The position numbers and the translations under genes are program-made. From Zygnema cylindricum (taxonomy: Eukaryota > Streptophyta > Zygnematophyceae > Zygnematales > Zygnemataceae), in assembly GCA_037447655.1 (NCBI GenBank), contig JBBHKE010000176.1, positions 62,001-126,000 on the forward strand: a stretch of 64,000 nt of DNA, written 5' to 3'. How positions within the stretch are numbered: the first letter of the stretch is position 1; each line of letters starts with the position of its first letter. Positions 54,547-64,000 of the stretch are shown here, piece by piece. The notes under the pieces are model-generated. The model searched no databases. It had not been told where the DNA came from and saw only the letters and a list, made by a program, of their open reading frames with translations.

Positions 54547-55740
54547 GGTTATCGACCCACCCTCTAGGGTGCCCATATTCAATGGGATTGGGTTCATCTA
54601 CAGAGAGAGTATGCTGACACGAGCCATATGTGAGAAAAGATTTTGGGGATTAGTGAGTGGGCGAGTAAAGCGTCCATCTGGTTCGACTATCCCTCCAGGG
54701 CTTGGAGGAAAGAGATTTGGTAGGAAACCAGATCCACCACCATCAGAGGACTCAAAAGATGGAAAAAGCATCGTGTTAAAAAAAGGGAAAGAAAAGGAGA
54801 AAACCACACCTATAGCAACCGGTTTTGTTTTCATGTCTCCGATTTTGAGGAATGGGGAGAATGACATCAATACTTACGACTATAACAACATGGCGGCCAA
54901 GCATTTTATCCTCCGTCATCTCACACATGGACTCGCAGGTCCTCATTTACAAGTGGAAAGGGCGTCTGATCTGTGGGATGCGCATATAGATATGTACCGG
55001 AGCGGTACGATTCAGGTATAGAAGCTGGTAGAACAAAAGATAAATGGATACTTTCACAAAGGAGAGTAGATGCTCGATTTTTGCAATGAGCTGGCCATAC
55101 TTTTCATGGAGTTAGAATGTGCCGGGAAAGTAAAAACCGAGAAGGCAAAGGTTCACTGCTTACTCATCAAACTACCCGATGAGTATGACAACATTGTGAA
55201 CCGGGTGCAAGATCTGCTGGACTCCAGGTGGATATGGAACTCGGTAGTTGGTATGATCCTAGTCCGAGAAAATACAATCGAAATTAGGATGGGAGTTAAG
55301 AGTGGACAAGCCTTGGCGGCCAGAGCAAGTTGGAGAAACAAAGATTCACGAAAACCCATTGGAAGTCATGGAGGGGAAGACCAAAACAATCAATCCGATG
55401 AGTCCGGAAAAAGGGGACCTAAGAGGCTTTGTCATTTTTGCAAGAAACCCGGGCATTACATGGCGAAATGTACCAAACTGACCGAGCTTCAAATAAAGGA
55501 GGGGTAGACCGGGGGTCAGCCACGAGGAAAGAAAAAGGCACTTGTCACACAAGTACTTGAGGAAGAATCCGATGAGGAGGACCACGAACTTTTTTTGGAT
55601 GAGGAGTTGGAGGAAAAGACTGAAGTCGAAATTCTATGGAAGCAGAAATGTGCTTACGGTGGATTGAAAGGTAAAGGGGGTTGGATTGCGGACTCAGGTG
55701 CCTCCATGCACATGTGCAAGGATAAGCATCTAAATTGAGA
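54527..55740 (+). pseudogene. Element A': Gag and protease start, decayed
   Basis: MEVSQLQVIDPPSRVPIFNG opens inside the LTR. The frame runs 164 codons through CEKRFWGLVSGRVKRPSG and AAKHFILRHLTHGLAGPH to a TAG at 55019 (CAG-type Gln position). It resumes through MLDFCNELAILFMELECAG, IKLPDEYDNIVNRVQ and GMILVRENTIEIRMG to the zinc knuckle CHFCKKPGHYMAKC at about 55430-55472. The protease motif WIADSGASMHMC is at about 55682-55717. A frameshift near 55738 separates it from the rest. Compared with element D it is decayed but complete up to here. Confidence 0.92.
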
Positions 55741-57296
55741 AAGATTCCTACAGTTTAGATTGAATATGAGGATGGGAGGGTAGTTACCACTACGTATGTA
55801 GGATCGGTAGATCTGAAAGTCATAGTGGAAGGGAAAACCTCAATAGTTACATTCTCCGATGTATTCTTTATTCCGGAGTTAAACAAAAACCTTATCTCTA
55901 CATCTGTATTAGATGATAAAGGTTTTGACACTAACACCAGAAAAGGAGTTTTTACAGGTAGCTTTTATGAAGATGTGTATTTCACTGCTGAGAAAGGTAG
56001 CCAATAAATGTCCAGGATTGCTTTAAGTAATGAAAAACTCAAACTTTAGTATACTCGTGTCAATGATATTATGTTGTGGCATAAGAGACTTGGGCATGTG
56101 AATCTAGAAAAGTTAAAAGAAATGAAAAAGTTGAGAGTAGTTGAAGGGATACGCTTCGGAGAAAATGAGAATGTGAGTGATTGCAGTGGGTGTGCTCAAG
56201 GTAAAGCACACATATTACCATTTCCAAAGGAAGCAACTTATAAAGAAGAAAAAGTTTTTGAATTAGTATACACGGACATTTGGGGACCGGCGAGAGTGGC
56301 ATCACTCGGAGGCAAAAGATTTATGCTAACCATTACCGATGATTGGTCGCGGTACTCCGGGTATACTTTTTCAAAAACAAATCAGAAACTCCACAGTATT
56401 TTAAACAATATAAGGCATGGGGCGAGAAACTTCATAAGACCCCAATAAAGAGAGTAAAAAGTGACAATGGAGGGGAATATACCTCCAATCAGTTTGAGGA
56501 GTTCTTAAGGGAGGATGGTGTTCAACATCAAAAGACAGTTCCGGAAAACCCGGAACAGAATGGTGTTGCCGAGAGATTGAATCGGACACTAAATGATAGT
56601 GCCCGGAGTATGTTGTCAGATAAAAGGATATGAAAAAGATTTTGGGCCGAAGCTATGAATTGTGCTAATTATTTGAGAAACAAAGTACTAACTTTGGCGG
56701 TGAAAGGCCAAACTCCATATGAGAAATGGACCGGCCGAAAACCAGATCTATCTCACTTAAAGGATTTCGGTATTAAAGTCTTCAGTTTAGATACTGATAA
56801 ATCAAAATATAAACTAGATCCCAAAGGGAAACCCGGATACTTGCTAGGATATGATGAGGATGTAAAAGGGTATAGAGTGTATGATCTAAAGAGAGAAGAC
56901 ATAATTTTAGTAAAGCATCTGGTAGTTATGGATGAAGGGAAGTCAGTAGATCGCTTTAAATCCTCAAAGTCAGTCAGAATCAGATTTGAGTTAGACAATT
57001 CTGATGACTTTCATCTTCCTAACTATCTGAGTCTTCAAGAAGATGATATTCTTGCAGATTAAAACAGACACAGAAAGACTTGAACTTGGAAAAACCAATG
57101 ACACAAGCGGAAGACGTGGTGGAAACCGATATGGATCCGAGGGATAGAGGAGAAGCCGTGGTGATTCGAAAGAATTCACGAGAACCATCTATTCTGGCCA
57201 AAGACTTTGAGGGAGGGAGAAGATGCAGAAAAACACTTCAAGAGAAACAAGGAAACAACAAGGTGACTAAACTGTCTCACCCGGATGTACTAAAGC
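55741..57296 (+). pseudogene. Element A': protease end, integrase and linker, truncated
   Basis: The protease C-terminal part (VEGKTSIVTFSDVFFIPELN) reads through FDTNTRKGVFTG in one frame, showing that the gag-pol break of element D is not ancestral. The pre-integrase domain (LWHKRLGHVNLEKL, CSGCAQGKAH), integrase with TDIWGPARVASLGGK, SDNGGEYTSNQFEEF and PEQNGVAERLNRTL, and the C-terminal LGYDEDVKGYRVYDL all follow. Frameshifts lie near 56350 and a TGA near 56631. The linker ends at NKVTKLSHPDV, 57296, where minus-strand D' gag begins, so RT and RNase H are gone. Confidence 0.92.
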
Positions 57297-57559
57297 GATA
57301 GGAGTAAGAGGTGTCTCCTTCCCTTTCTTTTTTTCGGACACACTGTTGTCCCGAAGTCTGCCTCCTCCGTTGGAGCAGATGCTGCAGCAAAAGACATCAC
57401 TCCATCAAACACTGGTGGGATTCCGTGAGATGGAGGTTTCACTCGTCCAATGATAATGCCCCTGTATTGTTTTCACACAAAGCCTTTATCATAATGGATT
57501 CCCAATAAATGAACCTAGATCTGTTAAAGATAGGTGCCCTAGAGGGTAGGCCAATAACC
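57297..57559 (-). pseudogene. Element D': Gag N-terminal fragment
   Basis: The complement matches Gag of element D from the region after PPSRVPIF to the TPLTPIA block (ATPLTPIAL-type sequence near 57300). It includes a primer-site relic (13 of 15) at 57545-57559 next to LTR D'. It is cut at 57296 against element A' in head-to-head orientation. Confidence 0.8.
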
Positions 57560-58553
57560 TGTAATTATGTGTCCCCCATTAGACTACAGAATTTAAGAAG
57601 CCTCTAGGTAGTTTTTAACTAACCCCCTTTCAACTACGACAGCCACTACCCAATTGGACAAAAAGATAATATGACTATACCCCTGTGTAATCTGGACTCT
57701 CTTGTGTCCACGGCAAAAAGAATTACTGAAAACGCCCAACCAGATGATTAATTATGAAGTGGCAAATATGCCAATATTTATACAAGCTCATTTGGACAGA
57801 GGTGGCTAACTCCTCAATCCTTTAAGTCCTAAACCCCTCTCACAACCCCTATTTACTGATGTATGAAAGAATCAGAAGACTGCACAACACAGAAAGGTAT
57901 TATGGTCAATGTCTTTTCTGTACGGCATGTGTACGACAAGGCCATGGAGTGGACGTTTTTCTCCTTCAGACTTGTCTTCATGCTTTTGGGGATTTGTGCT
58001 TTCTAATTCTATCTTGCCACGTGGCGACAGTTCATGTCACGCACAAAAAACTGCCAAAGCGGCCATTCGAGGATCTCCGTAATGATGCTTACCGTCGGAT
58101 CCAAACCGGCTTTTAATATATATCGTTAAAACAAATGTCCAGAACATTTATTTCGTGCGGGTTTTTGTTCGCATCATATTCCAACTAGTCTCTATGTTCT
58201 TTATCTCGAATTTCGATAATTCGATTAAAGTTCCTTAGCAATGTTTAAATAGCATTCAAACCCTATGTAGTCTAACAAACTCTTACGACAGACCGCTTAA
58301 AGCTGACGACTACGCCTCGTTTCGCCGGTCGGAGGTTCGAGTCATACCAGACACTACCTTTTTGTTAAGAGTGACTTATTTCACTCTTCACTTTTGCCTA
58401 TGAAGCTAAGGCCGTCATGGCTCCACCACTCTCTCTTTCCTTTAGTGACTACAAGTATGGGGGCTAGAGAGAGAAGGTGGAGGCAAGTTGCCTACGCTTT
58501 TACTTAATCTATTCAGACCTAGAAAATACCCCCTAAATCTATTGATTTCAATA
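57560..58553 (-). repeat. LTR D' (5' LTR of element D'), 994 bp
   Basis: A diverged family D LTR, minus sense from TATTGAAATC to ACATAATTACA. Its antisense tRNA-like module near 58280-58375 contains GGAGGTTCGAGTCA, a nearly canonical B box. G-box CCACGTGGC is near 58017. Its outer end touches the B' element at 58554. Confidence 0.84.
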
Positions 58554-59394
58554 GTTGTAATTGATGACCTCCCTCATTATTCCCTTCATTTGTTTTCTTT
58601 AAATCCATAAAAGTTCTACATCCATTGTCCTTCTATATTTCAAATCTCTCAAGCATATTACATATTGCCAATTTTTGAGTTTATCCAATTTTTTTTTTTC
58701 CCTTTCTCTTTCCATCTAAATTTTTAGTATATACTTTGCCTCCCATAAGTCTTTCATATCGAATTGACTTCTCAAATCTTTCTTAAATTTTGTGATCATT
58801 TCCAAAGACTTACACAAGACCAACAGATCATCCATCTAAACAGCAATATAAATGATTCCATTGTTATCCTCAAACATATAAATAAAGTGGTCCGAGCAGA
58901 TTCTAATGAATCCCAACTTGGTAAGGAACTCATCCAACTTGATGTTCTATTGTTGCGGCGCCTGTTTTAGTCCATAAAAGGTCTTGATTAACCAACAAAC
59001 CTTGCTTTCCTCCCCTTTGTCCGCAAACCCCTCAGGTTTCTTCATAAAGATCTCTTCCTCCAATTCTCCTTACAAGAAGGAGGTCTTAATTTCCATGTGA
59101 TGTACTTCCATGTCTTCTGCTGCGGCCAAACTTAGCAAAATTTCGACCGATGAAAACCTCACCAACGGTGCAAAGGTTTCCTCATAATTTATTCCTCCCT
59201 ACTATGTGTATCCCTTTGCCAGTAACCGAGCCTTCAATCTCTCAATAAAGTTATCACGATTCAATTTTAACTTAAAACCCATTTACATCTAATATATTTT
59301 CTATCCGGAAAACAATCTACCAACTCCAAAGTTTTAGCCTCCAATATAGAGTTTATTTCATCATTTATTACAGCTGTCCATCTCTCACACTCTT
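58554..59394 (-). pseudogene. Element B': inverted RT segment, first part
   Basis: After 13 bp of plus-strand integrase end (GTTGTAATTGATG), the same inversion breakpoint as in element B at 30300/30301 is met. The minus strand then reads the RT C-terminal end, the active site as stop-M-D-D (TAG at 58836-58838), the GLKQAP region and the FAPLV/DYEE region. It is about as decayed as element B and roughly 90 percent similar to it by eye. A 1519-bp insertion interrupts it at 59394. Confidence 0.87.
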
Positions 59395-59498
59395 TGTTGA
59401 ATAGGCACATGAAGCCGGTTCAATACGGGTTAGAATGTGATACGTCACACTCGAAGCCGCCTAAAATAAATAGGTACAGACCCGCCATGCTTTACATC

Positions 59499-59576
59499 GA
59501 GCTGGTGGCACGGTGGTTAGTGTGTTGACAGCTCAGGTCAGAGGTCCCAGGTTCAAGCCTTGGTCTGCTTTACATC
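59499..59576 (+). other. tRNA-like unit 1 (SINE-head type)
   Basis: A 78-bp unit starting GAGCTGGTGGCACGGTGG with a good A box (TGGCACGGTGG) and B box (GGTTCAAGCC). The 3' acceptor side is degraded compared with unit 2. It could be the head of a tRNA-derived SINE. Confidence 0.6.
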
Positions 59577-59649
59577 GAGCTGGTGGCACAGTGGTTAGTG
59601 CGTTGACAGCTCAAGTCAGAGGTTACAGGTTCGAGCCCTGGCCGGCTCA
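59577..59649 (+). other. tRNA-like unit 2, near-complete cloverleaf
   Basis: All four arms pair: acceptor GAGCTGG/CCGGCTC, D arm GCAC/GTGC, anticodon arm TTGAC/GTCAG, and T arm ACAGG/CCTGG around TTCGAGC. The A box (TGGCACAGTGG) and B box (GGTTCGAGCCC) are canonical. The anticodon position would read CTC (Glu), but base 33 is G instead of T, and the first T-stem pair is A/G. I therefore call it a tRNA-derived repeat, not a tRNA gene. Confidence 0.65.
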
Positions 59650-60414
59650 ATTTTCCCTAGTATGGGACATACCGAATCCCGGATTTCTAAGAAATCTAAC
59701 ATTGAAATTCTATAGGGTCCATTCCCCCACAGAAAAATGCATATCCAAAGAAGCATATCTAGATAGTGCCAACTCCAACTTGATACAAACCCAAATAACT
59801 GACAGCTTGACTGTCAAAACCCCAATAAAACTTCACCCTTGTGATAAAAGATTTTTTGTGTGCTCGATTCCCCCACTGAATGCAAAGTTAGAATATGATT
59901 ATTTGGACACATTCCCCCATTTTGACTTTCCCTTATAAATGCCGCCACCGTAGCAGGCAAAATCTTTGACCGACTTCACCGCTCTGTAGTCTAGACTCCC
60001 TTGAGTCTGCAGCAAAAAGAATCACTGAATTTGCTCCCCTGAGCATTAAGTTATGGCTCGCCAAAGATGGCTTATAAATACAGATGCACACTAGGTGAGA
60101 GGCGGCTACCTAAATGTTTCAAAGTCCTAAGCTTCCTCTCTAAACCACTACTAGTGTACTTGCAAATCAAAGGACTATAAGGTACAAGAAGGTACAGGTA
60201 CCGTTATACTTCTTGTACGGCCATAGTACGGCATGGCCGCTCCGCTGACGCGTGTTAGTTCTTGAGCCGTAGTTGCTCCCCGCGTAATATCCGCTGTCCA
60301 ACTATAGCTTGCCACGTGTCATCCGTCGACGTTTAGCTTGCAAACCGCCAAATGTCCACACTGGTGCTTTGGCTCCACAATAAGTCGTCTGATCTGAAAT
60401 CCACAATTAATGGC

Positions 60415-60690
60415 GTCCGTTTAAATTTGTTCTTTCGTTTCGTAATCTGTGAAATTAAGTATGTAGATAGGTATTGCGTAAATAAAATTCGAACTCAATA
60501 TATGTATCGTTTCATCAACGCCTTGGTGGTTAAGGTTAATTGGCTTAATGCCGTCTGTTTAAATTTGTTCTTTCGTTTCGTAATCCGTGAAATTAAGTAT
60601 GTAGATAGGTACTGGGTTAAATAAAATTCGAACTCAATATATGTATCGTTTCATCAACGCCTTGGTGGTTAAGGTTAATTGGCTATTTCA
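60415..60690 (+). repeat. Tandem duplication of 138 bp inside the LTR C'-like insertion
   Basis: GTCCGTTTAAATTTGTTC at 60415 and GTCTGTTTAAATTTGTTC at 60553 begin two adjacent copies, almost identical over 138 bp. Each ends in the A-box-like TGGTGGTTAAGGTTAATTGG. Only the second is followed by a B box. Confidence 0.85.
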
Positions 60691-60918
60691 ATATGTAGAT
60701 CATGGTTCAAATCCCACTAGTGTATAAAATCGATTTTGTTAGAGGCACATCTGTTTTCTTCCTTAGTGCGTCTCCTTGACTGCCTCACGACAGCCATGGC
60801 TGCCTAAGTCTCAATGACTGTAACAAGTGTATAAATTTAAAGTTGCGTCTACTCTCTCTCTTTTATCTAGATTCAATTAATAACTTAGTGAACCGAGAAT
60901 TACTTTTTCAACACTCTT

Positions 60919-61309
60919 TACAGTTGATAGCCTCTTGATAGGTTTGAGGCTTATCAGGATGTGACATCTTTTTGAGCTAATTGTTTACTTGTTTATCTTC
61001 CAATCTTTGACTCATTCTCCTTCCTCCTTCAAACTCTGAAGCAAGAATAGACAACATTCTGTGGTTCTTTCTAGCTAGATTTTGCTCTTCCTCTTGTTTT
61101 TCCTCGGTCTCACTTCATCCGAGGATGTCTCTTCGATCTCCATGTCCAATTGGGGTTCGATTCCCACTTGAAGTTCCACTTCCGATTGTCCGTCTTTTCT
61201 CCCTTCCTCTTGTGATCCTTAAATCATTTCTGATATCGAAAGATGTGATTCTATTTTCAAACTGTCATTTGGAACCATCCTGAATTTTACTATCTTGTTG
61301 AACTTAAAT
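60919..61309 (-). pseudogene. Element B': inverted linker segment, second part
   Basis: Minus-strand linker sequence resumes after the insertion (SEFEGGRRMSQRLEDKQ-like, then acidic and Ser-rich) and ends with FKFNKI at the same right breakpoint as in element B. Confidence 0.82.
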
Positions 61310-62040
61310 TTTTTTTTGAAAGATGAGATGAGTGAGGAAGAGAAAGAGTTTATAGAGAAAATTCCATATAGGCAGGTTGTAGGCAGTTTGATTTACTTTA
61401 TGAACTGCACTAGGCCCGATATAGCTGTAACAGTCGGAGTCTTAAGTAGAAGTCTTAAAAATCCGCGAAAGAGAGACGGAATCCGAGAAAGAGAGACAGA
61501 GAGGCAGCTAAGAGAGTAATGAGGTATCTAATAATGAATTAGGGATTTATGGTTGCATCTAAGAGGGGGAAATAGTGACATCACCACTTAGAGTGATACT
61601 AGTTATGGTGATGTTGTTGTCAAAAGATCTTCATTTGAGTATGTTTTCAAAATTGGGGAGGGTGTTTGCTGTTGGAGTAGGAAGCAACAAAAGGTCATTG
61701 CTCAGTCCACAATGGAGACTGAGTATATGGTTGTTTCTGCAGCGATAAAAGAGTTGATGTGGGTGAAAAGTTTGCTCTAAGAATTGGGATTTATGAAGAG
61801 TAGAATTGAAAATATCTTTTGTGATAATCAGGTTGCCATTGCTATCACAGCCAATGCCAAACACCACTTTAAAGCAAAACATATGGATATTTAGTTAAGC
61901 TTTGTTAGAGCAAAAGTGAAGAATAAAATTGTCAAATTGATATATAAACCAGATGGGCAAATGATAGCCGATATGATGACTATATTTGTCTCGTCGCCTA
62001 AACTTATTCATTGTAGACTCAAAAGTGGTTAGGAATTAAG
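61310..62040 (+). pseudogene. Element B': RT end and RNase H
   Basis: KDEMSEEEKEFIEKIPYRQV opens the plus-strand part, followed by GSLIYFMNCTRPDIAV, a TAG in TTWSD near 61587, STMETEYMVVSAAIKELMWV, FCDNQVAIAI and KPDGQMIADMMT. A frame disturbance near 61480 carries a short duplication (GAAAGAGAGACGGAATCC region). Several stops are shared with element B, as expected for duplicates of one inactive copy. Confidence 0.87.
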
Positions 62041-62045
62041 GGGAG

Positions 62046-62952
62046 TGTTGGAAATAAGAAAAAGGTAATTCCTATCCTACTTATAATTCTCAATGTAGAC
62101 ACATGGAAAAAGTCGCGCGAGGAAGCCATGGTTGTCTATGGGAGCCAAAGCTAAAGGAGAGCAAGAGATAGAATGAATCATACCAAAATGGGTGACCCAA
62201 ACGAGATTTGATCCTGGGACCTAGATGCAGAAACAGACGTACGCCTTATCCACTATGTCATAAGAGAGTTGTTGCAGATATAAGGTATGACAAGTCCGCA
62301 AAGGTTATGAAACGATTTTTGACATAGAACCTATGGAGTATGATGGCCACAAACAACATTGTGCGCGCCGTCTAAATCGGACGGATGACATTTCGAAGAG
62401 GACAACTCACGTAAGCGCCGACGGGACGGAATGGCTTTATTGGTGGCTTGCGCCAAACTAGCCACAAAGTGACACCTGGCAAGTCTCTAAAGGTCAATGG
62501 AGGAAGACAAGAATAATCCATGGTATTGGGCATGGATTGTACACCATCTTTGATATTGCCGTAAAGTTGCCGTACAGTTTCTATGGCAGCTAGTAATTTT
62601 TGTACATATTTCGCAGTACTTTACAGTCCTCTAATTTGCTAAGGGTTTAGTGAGCAGACTATGGGTGTAGGTAGTTGATACTTAGAGTTTTTTAGAAGCC
62701 CTCTCTCGCAGAGGCCATTTATATAAATTTGTTGTTTTTGAATAGCCATAACTAACTGCTAAGGGAGCAAATTCATAAATTATTTTTGCGTTCGACTCAA
62801 GGGAGTCTTGTCTTCATAGAGGTGAGGCTTGTTAGAGTTTTTGCCTTCCTTAGTGGTAGATATTCCTTGATAAACTATAGTGGGTCAGGTTTATCCTAGA
62901 GGCTTTCTTCATCTTGCTAATTCTGTACAACTATGGATTCCACACATTTTCA
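62046..62952 (+). repeat. LTR B-3 (3' LTR of element B'), 907 bp
   Basis: It starts TGTTGGAAAT after an intact AATTAAGGGGAG tract and ends CACACATTTTCA. It is collinear with LTR B-2, including the tRNA-like module near 62200-62275 and the ATATAAATTTG TATA region near 62720. Satellite S5 starts right after it at the same phase as S2 after LTR B-2. Confidence 0.87.
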
Positions 62953-64000
62953 TAATTATGTACGTGGTTCGTTACAAAAGCATTTTGTTAGCGCAAAGAC
63001 AAATTTGACTTATGAACATAGTAGAGAGTTTATTTTAACTATTTTTGTAAGCGCTAACAATATAAAGTGTATATTACCAATATTGTTATTAGCGCAAACA
63101 AAAAGTTGTGTTACAAACATTGTTCGAAGTATATTTTACCTCTTTTTGTGAGCGCGAACAATAAACGTTGTTAATTACAAATATCTTTTTTAGCGCCAAC
63201 TCAAATTTGTGATAGAAACATGGTTTAGGGTTTTTTAACTCTATTTTGTGTGCGTTAACAATAAACTTTGTTCTTTTATATTTTTGTTGTTAATGCAAAC
63301 ACAAATTTATGTTGCAAATATTGTTGAGGGTATTTTTTTACTCTTTTTGTGAGCGTTATAATAAACGTTGTTCGTTACAAGAATTTATTGTTAGCGCAAA
63401 CACAAATGTGAGTTATAAACATAGTTGAGATTTTATTTGAACTATTTTTGTGATAGCTTACAATATATAAGTGTTTGTTACCAATATTGTTGTTAGCCCA
63501 AACAAAAAATTGTGTTTTAAACATGGTTCGCAGTTTATTTTACCTCTTTTTGTGAACGCAGACAATAAACGTTGTTTGTTACAAATATCTTTGTTAGCGC
63601 AAACTCAAATTTGTGATAGAAACATGGTTTAGGGTTTTTTCAACTCTCTTTGTGTGCATTAACAATAAACTTTGTTCGTTAATATTTTTGTTGTTAACGC
63701 AAACACAAATTTGTGTAGCAAATATAGTTGAGGAATTTCTTTTACTGATTTTGTAAGCGTAATAATAAACGTTGTTTTTTACAAAAAAATATTGTTAGCG
63801 CAAACACAAATGTGAGTTATAAACATGGTTGAGAGTATATTTTAACAATTTTTGTGAGCGCTAACAATATAAAGTGTTTTTTACCAATATTTGTTGTTAG
63901 CCCAAACAAAAAATTGTGTTTTAAACATGGTTCGCAGTTTATTTTACCTCTTTTTGTAAACGCAGACAATAAACAGTGTTTATTACAAATATCTTTGTTA
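62953..64000. repeat. Satellite block S5 (about 404-bp higher-order repeat), runs off the window
   Basis: About two and a half higher-order units in the same orientation as the other blocks. The first bases, TAATTATGTACGTGGTTCG, correspond to TAATAATGAACGTCGTTCG at the start of S2. Confidence 0.93.

Larger units (their letters stand above)
59395..60913 (-). mobile_element. Insertion of 1519 bp: LTR C'-like sequence with tandem tRNA-like head, flanked by CTCTT
   Basis: CTCTT at 59390-59394 and 60914-60918 flank the whole block, whose ends are TGTTGAA and TTCAACA. Bases 59703-60913 are a diverged LTR C/F type in minus sense, with G-box CCACGTGTC near 60314 and a B box GGTTCAAATCCC near 60707. 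The first 308 bp are different and carry two tandem tRNA-like units. Since one target duplication brackets everything, the extra 308 bp either travelled with the LTR or entered it later at its very edge. Confidence 0.75.

Noticed and set aside
59577-59649. Functional tRNA-Glu(CTC) gene
   Set aside because: Base 33 is G instead of T, the first T-stem pair is broken, a degraded copy sits in tandem, and both lie inside a mobile insertion.
1-64000. rRNA, snRNA or protein-coding host genes
   Set aside because: No such motifs were seen on either strand; all longer frames are retroelement Gag or Pol, or shadows of these.

Overview
The window is a gene-poor, repeat-saturated piece of what looks like a plant (streptophyte) nuclear chromosome, probably heterochromatic or near-centromeric. 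I recognise no host gene. Almost everything is Ty1/copia LTR retrotransposon, plus a 404-bp higher-order satellite and one GC-richer Gag-protease remnant of a different retroelement. The plant assignment rests on three things: copia Pol motifs of plant type, a primer-binding site whose 15 bases complement the anticodon arm of plant (rather than animal) initiator tRNA-Met as I remember it, and decay of CAG and CGA codons to stops as expected for methylated plant DNA. Species cannot be told from the sequence.

I distinguish copia LTR families A to F (my labels; A', B', C', D' are diverged relatives or further copies). Layout: 1-6357, pol and LTR pieces of A and D on the + strand. 6358-23534, a minus-strand nest: element A2, then element F interrupted by a full-length element E (14169-20426, target duplication AATAG), then the 5' end of another A element and an RT scrap. 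23535-24010, a cut LTR C fused to satellite block S1 (24011-25565). 25566-33224, one element B, complete from LTR to LTR but carrying a solo LTR F (28538-29707) and an internal 1.2-kb inversion of its RT segment. 33225-36246, satellite S2. 36247-42972, an LTR A split by a young full-length element D (36522-42957, target duplication CCGGT, LTRs differing at about 7 of 1046 positions). 42973-49007, the GC-richer Gag-protease element. 49008-52551, satellite blocks S3 and S4 around an LTR C plus gag fragment. 52552-53556, unassigned sequence. 53557-57296, element A' truncated in pol. 57297-58553, a minus-strand D' fragment. 58554-62952, a second copy of the inverted element (B'), split by a 1519-bp insertion containing two tandem tRNA-like units. 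62953-64000, satellite S5.

Element D is the only near-intact coding unit: Gag-protease (473 aa) and integrase-RT-RNase H (992 aa), apparently one polyprotein broken by a single extra T. In every copia family here the gag start codon lies inside the LTR, and the half-tRNA primer-binding site that follows is translated as part of Gag. All LTR families except E carry an antisense tRNA-like module with A- and B-box-like motifs. Most carry a U3 hairpin with an invariant loop and changing stem, a CTCT/GAGA palindrome next to the TATA box, and a G-box. These shared non-coding modules, the satellite and the duplicated inverted element are the parts most worth following up.
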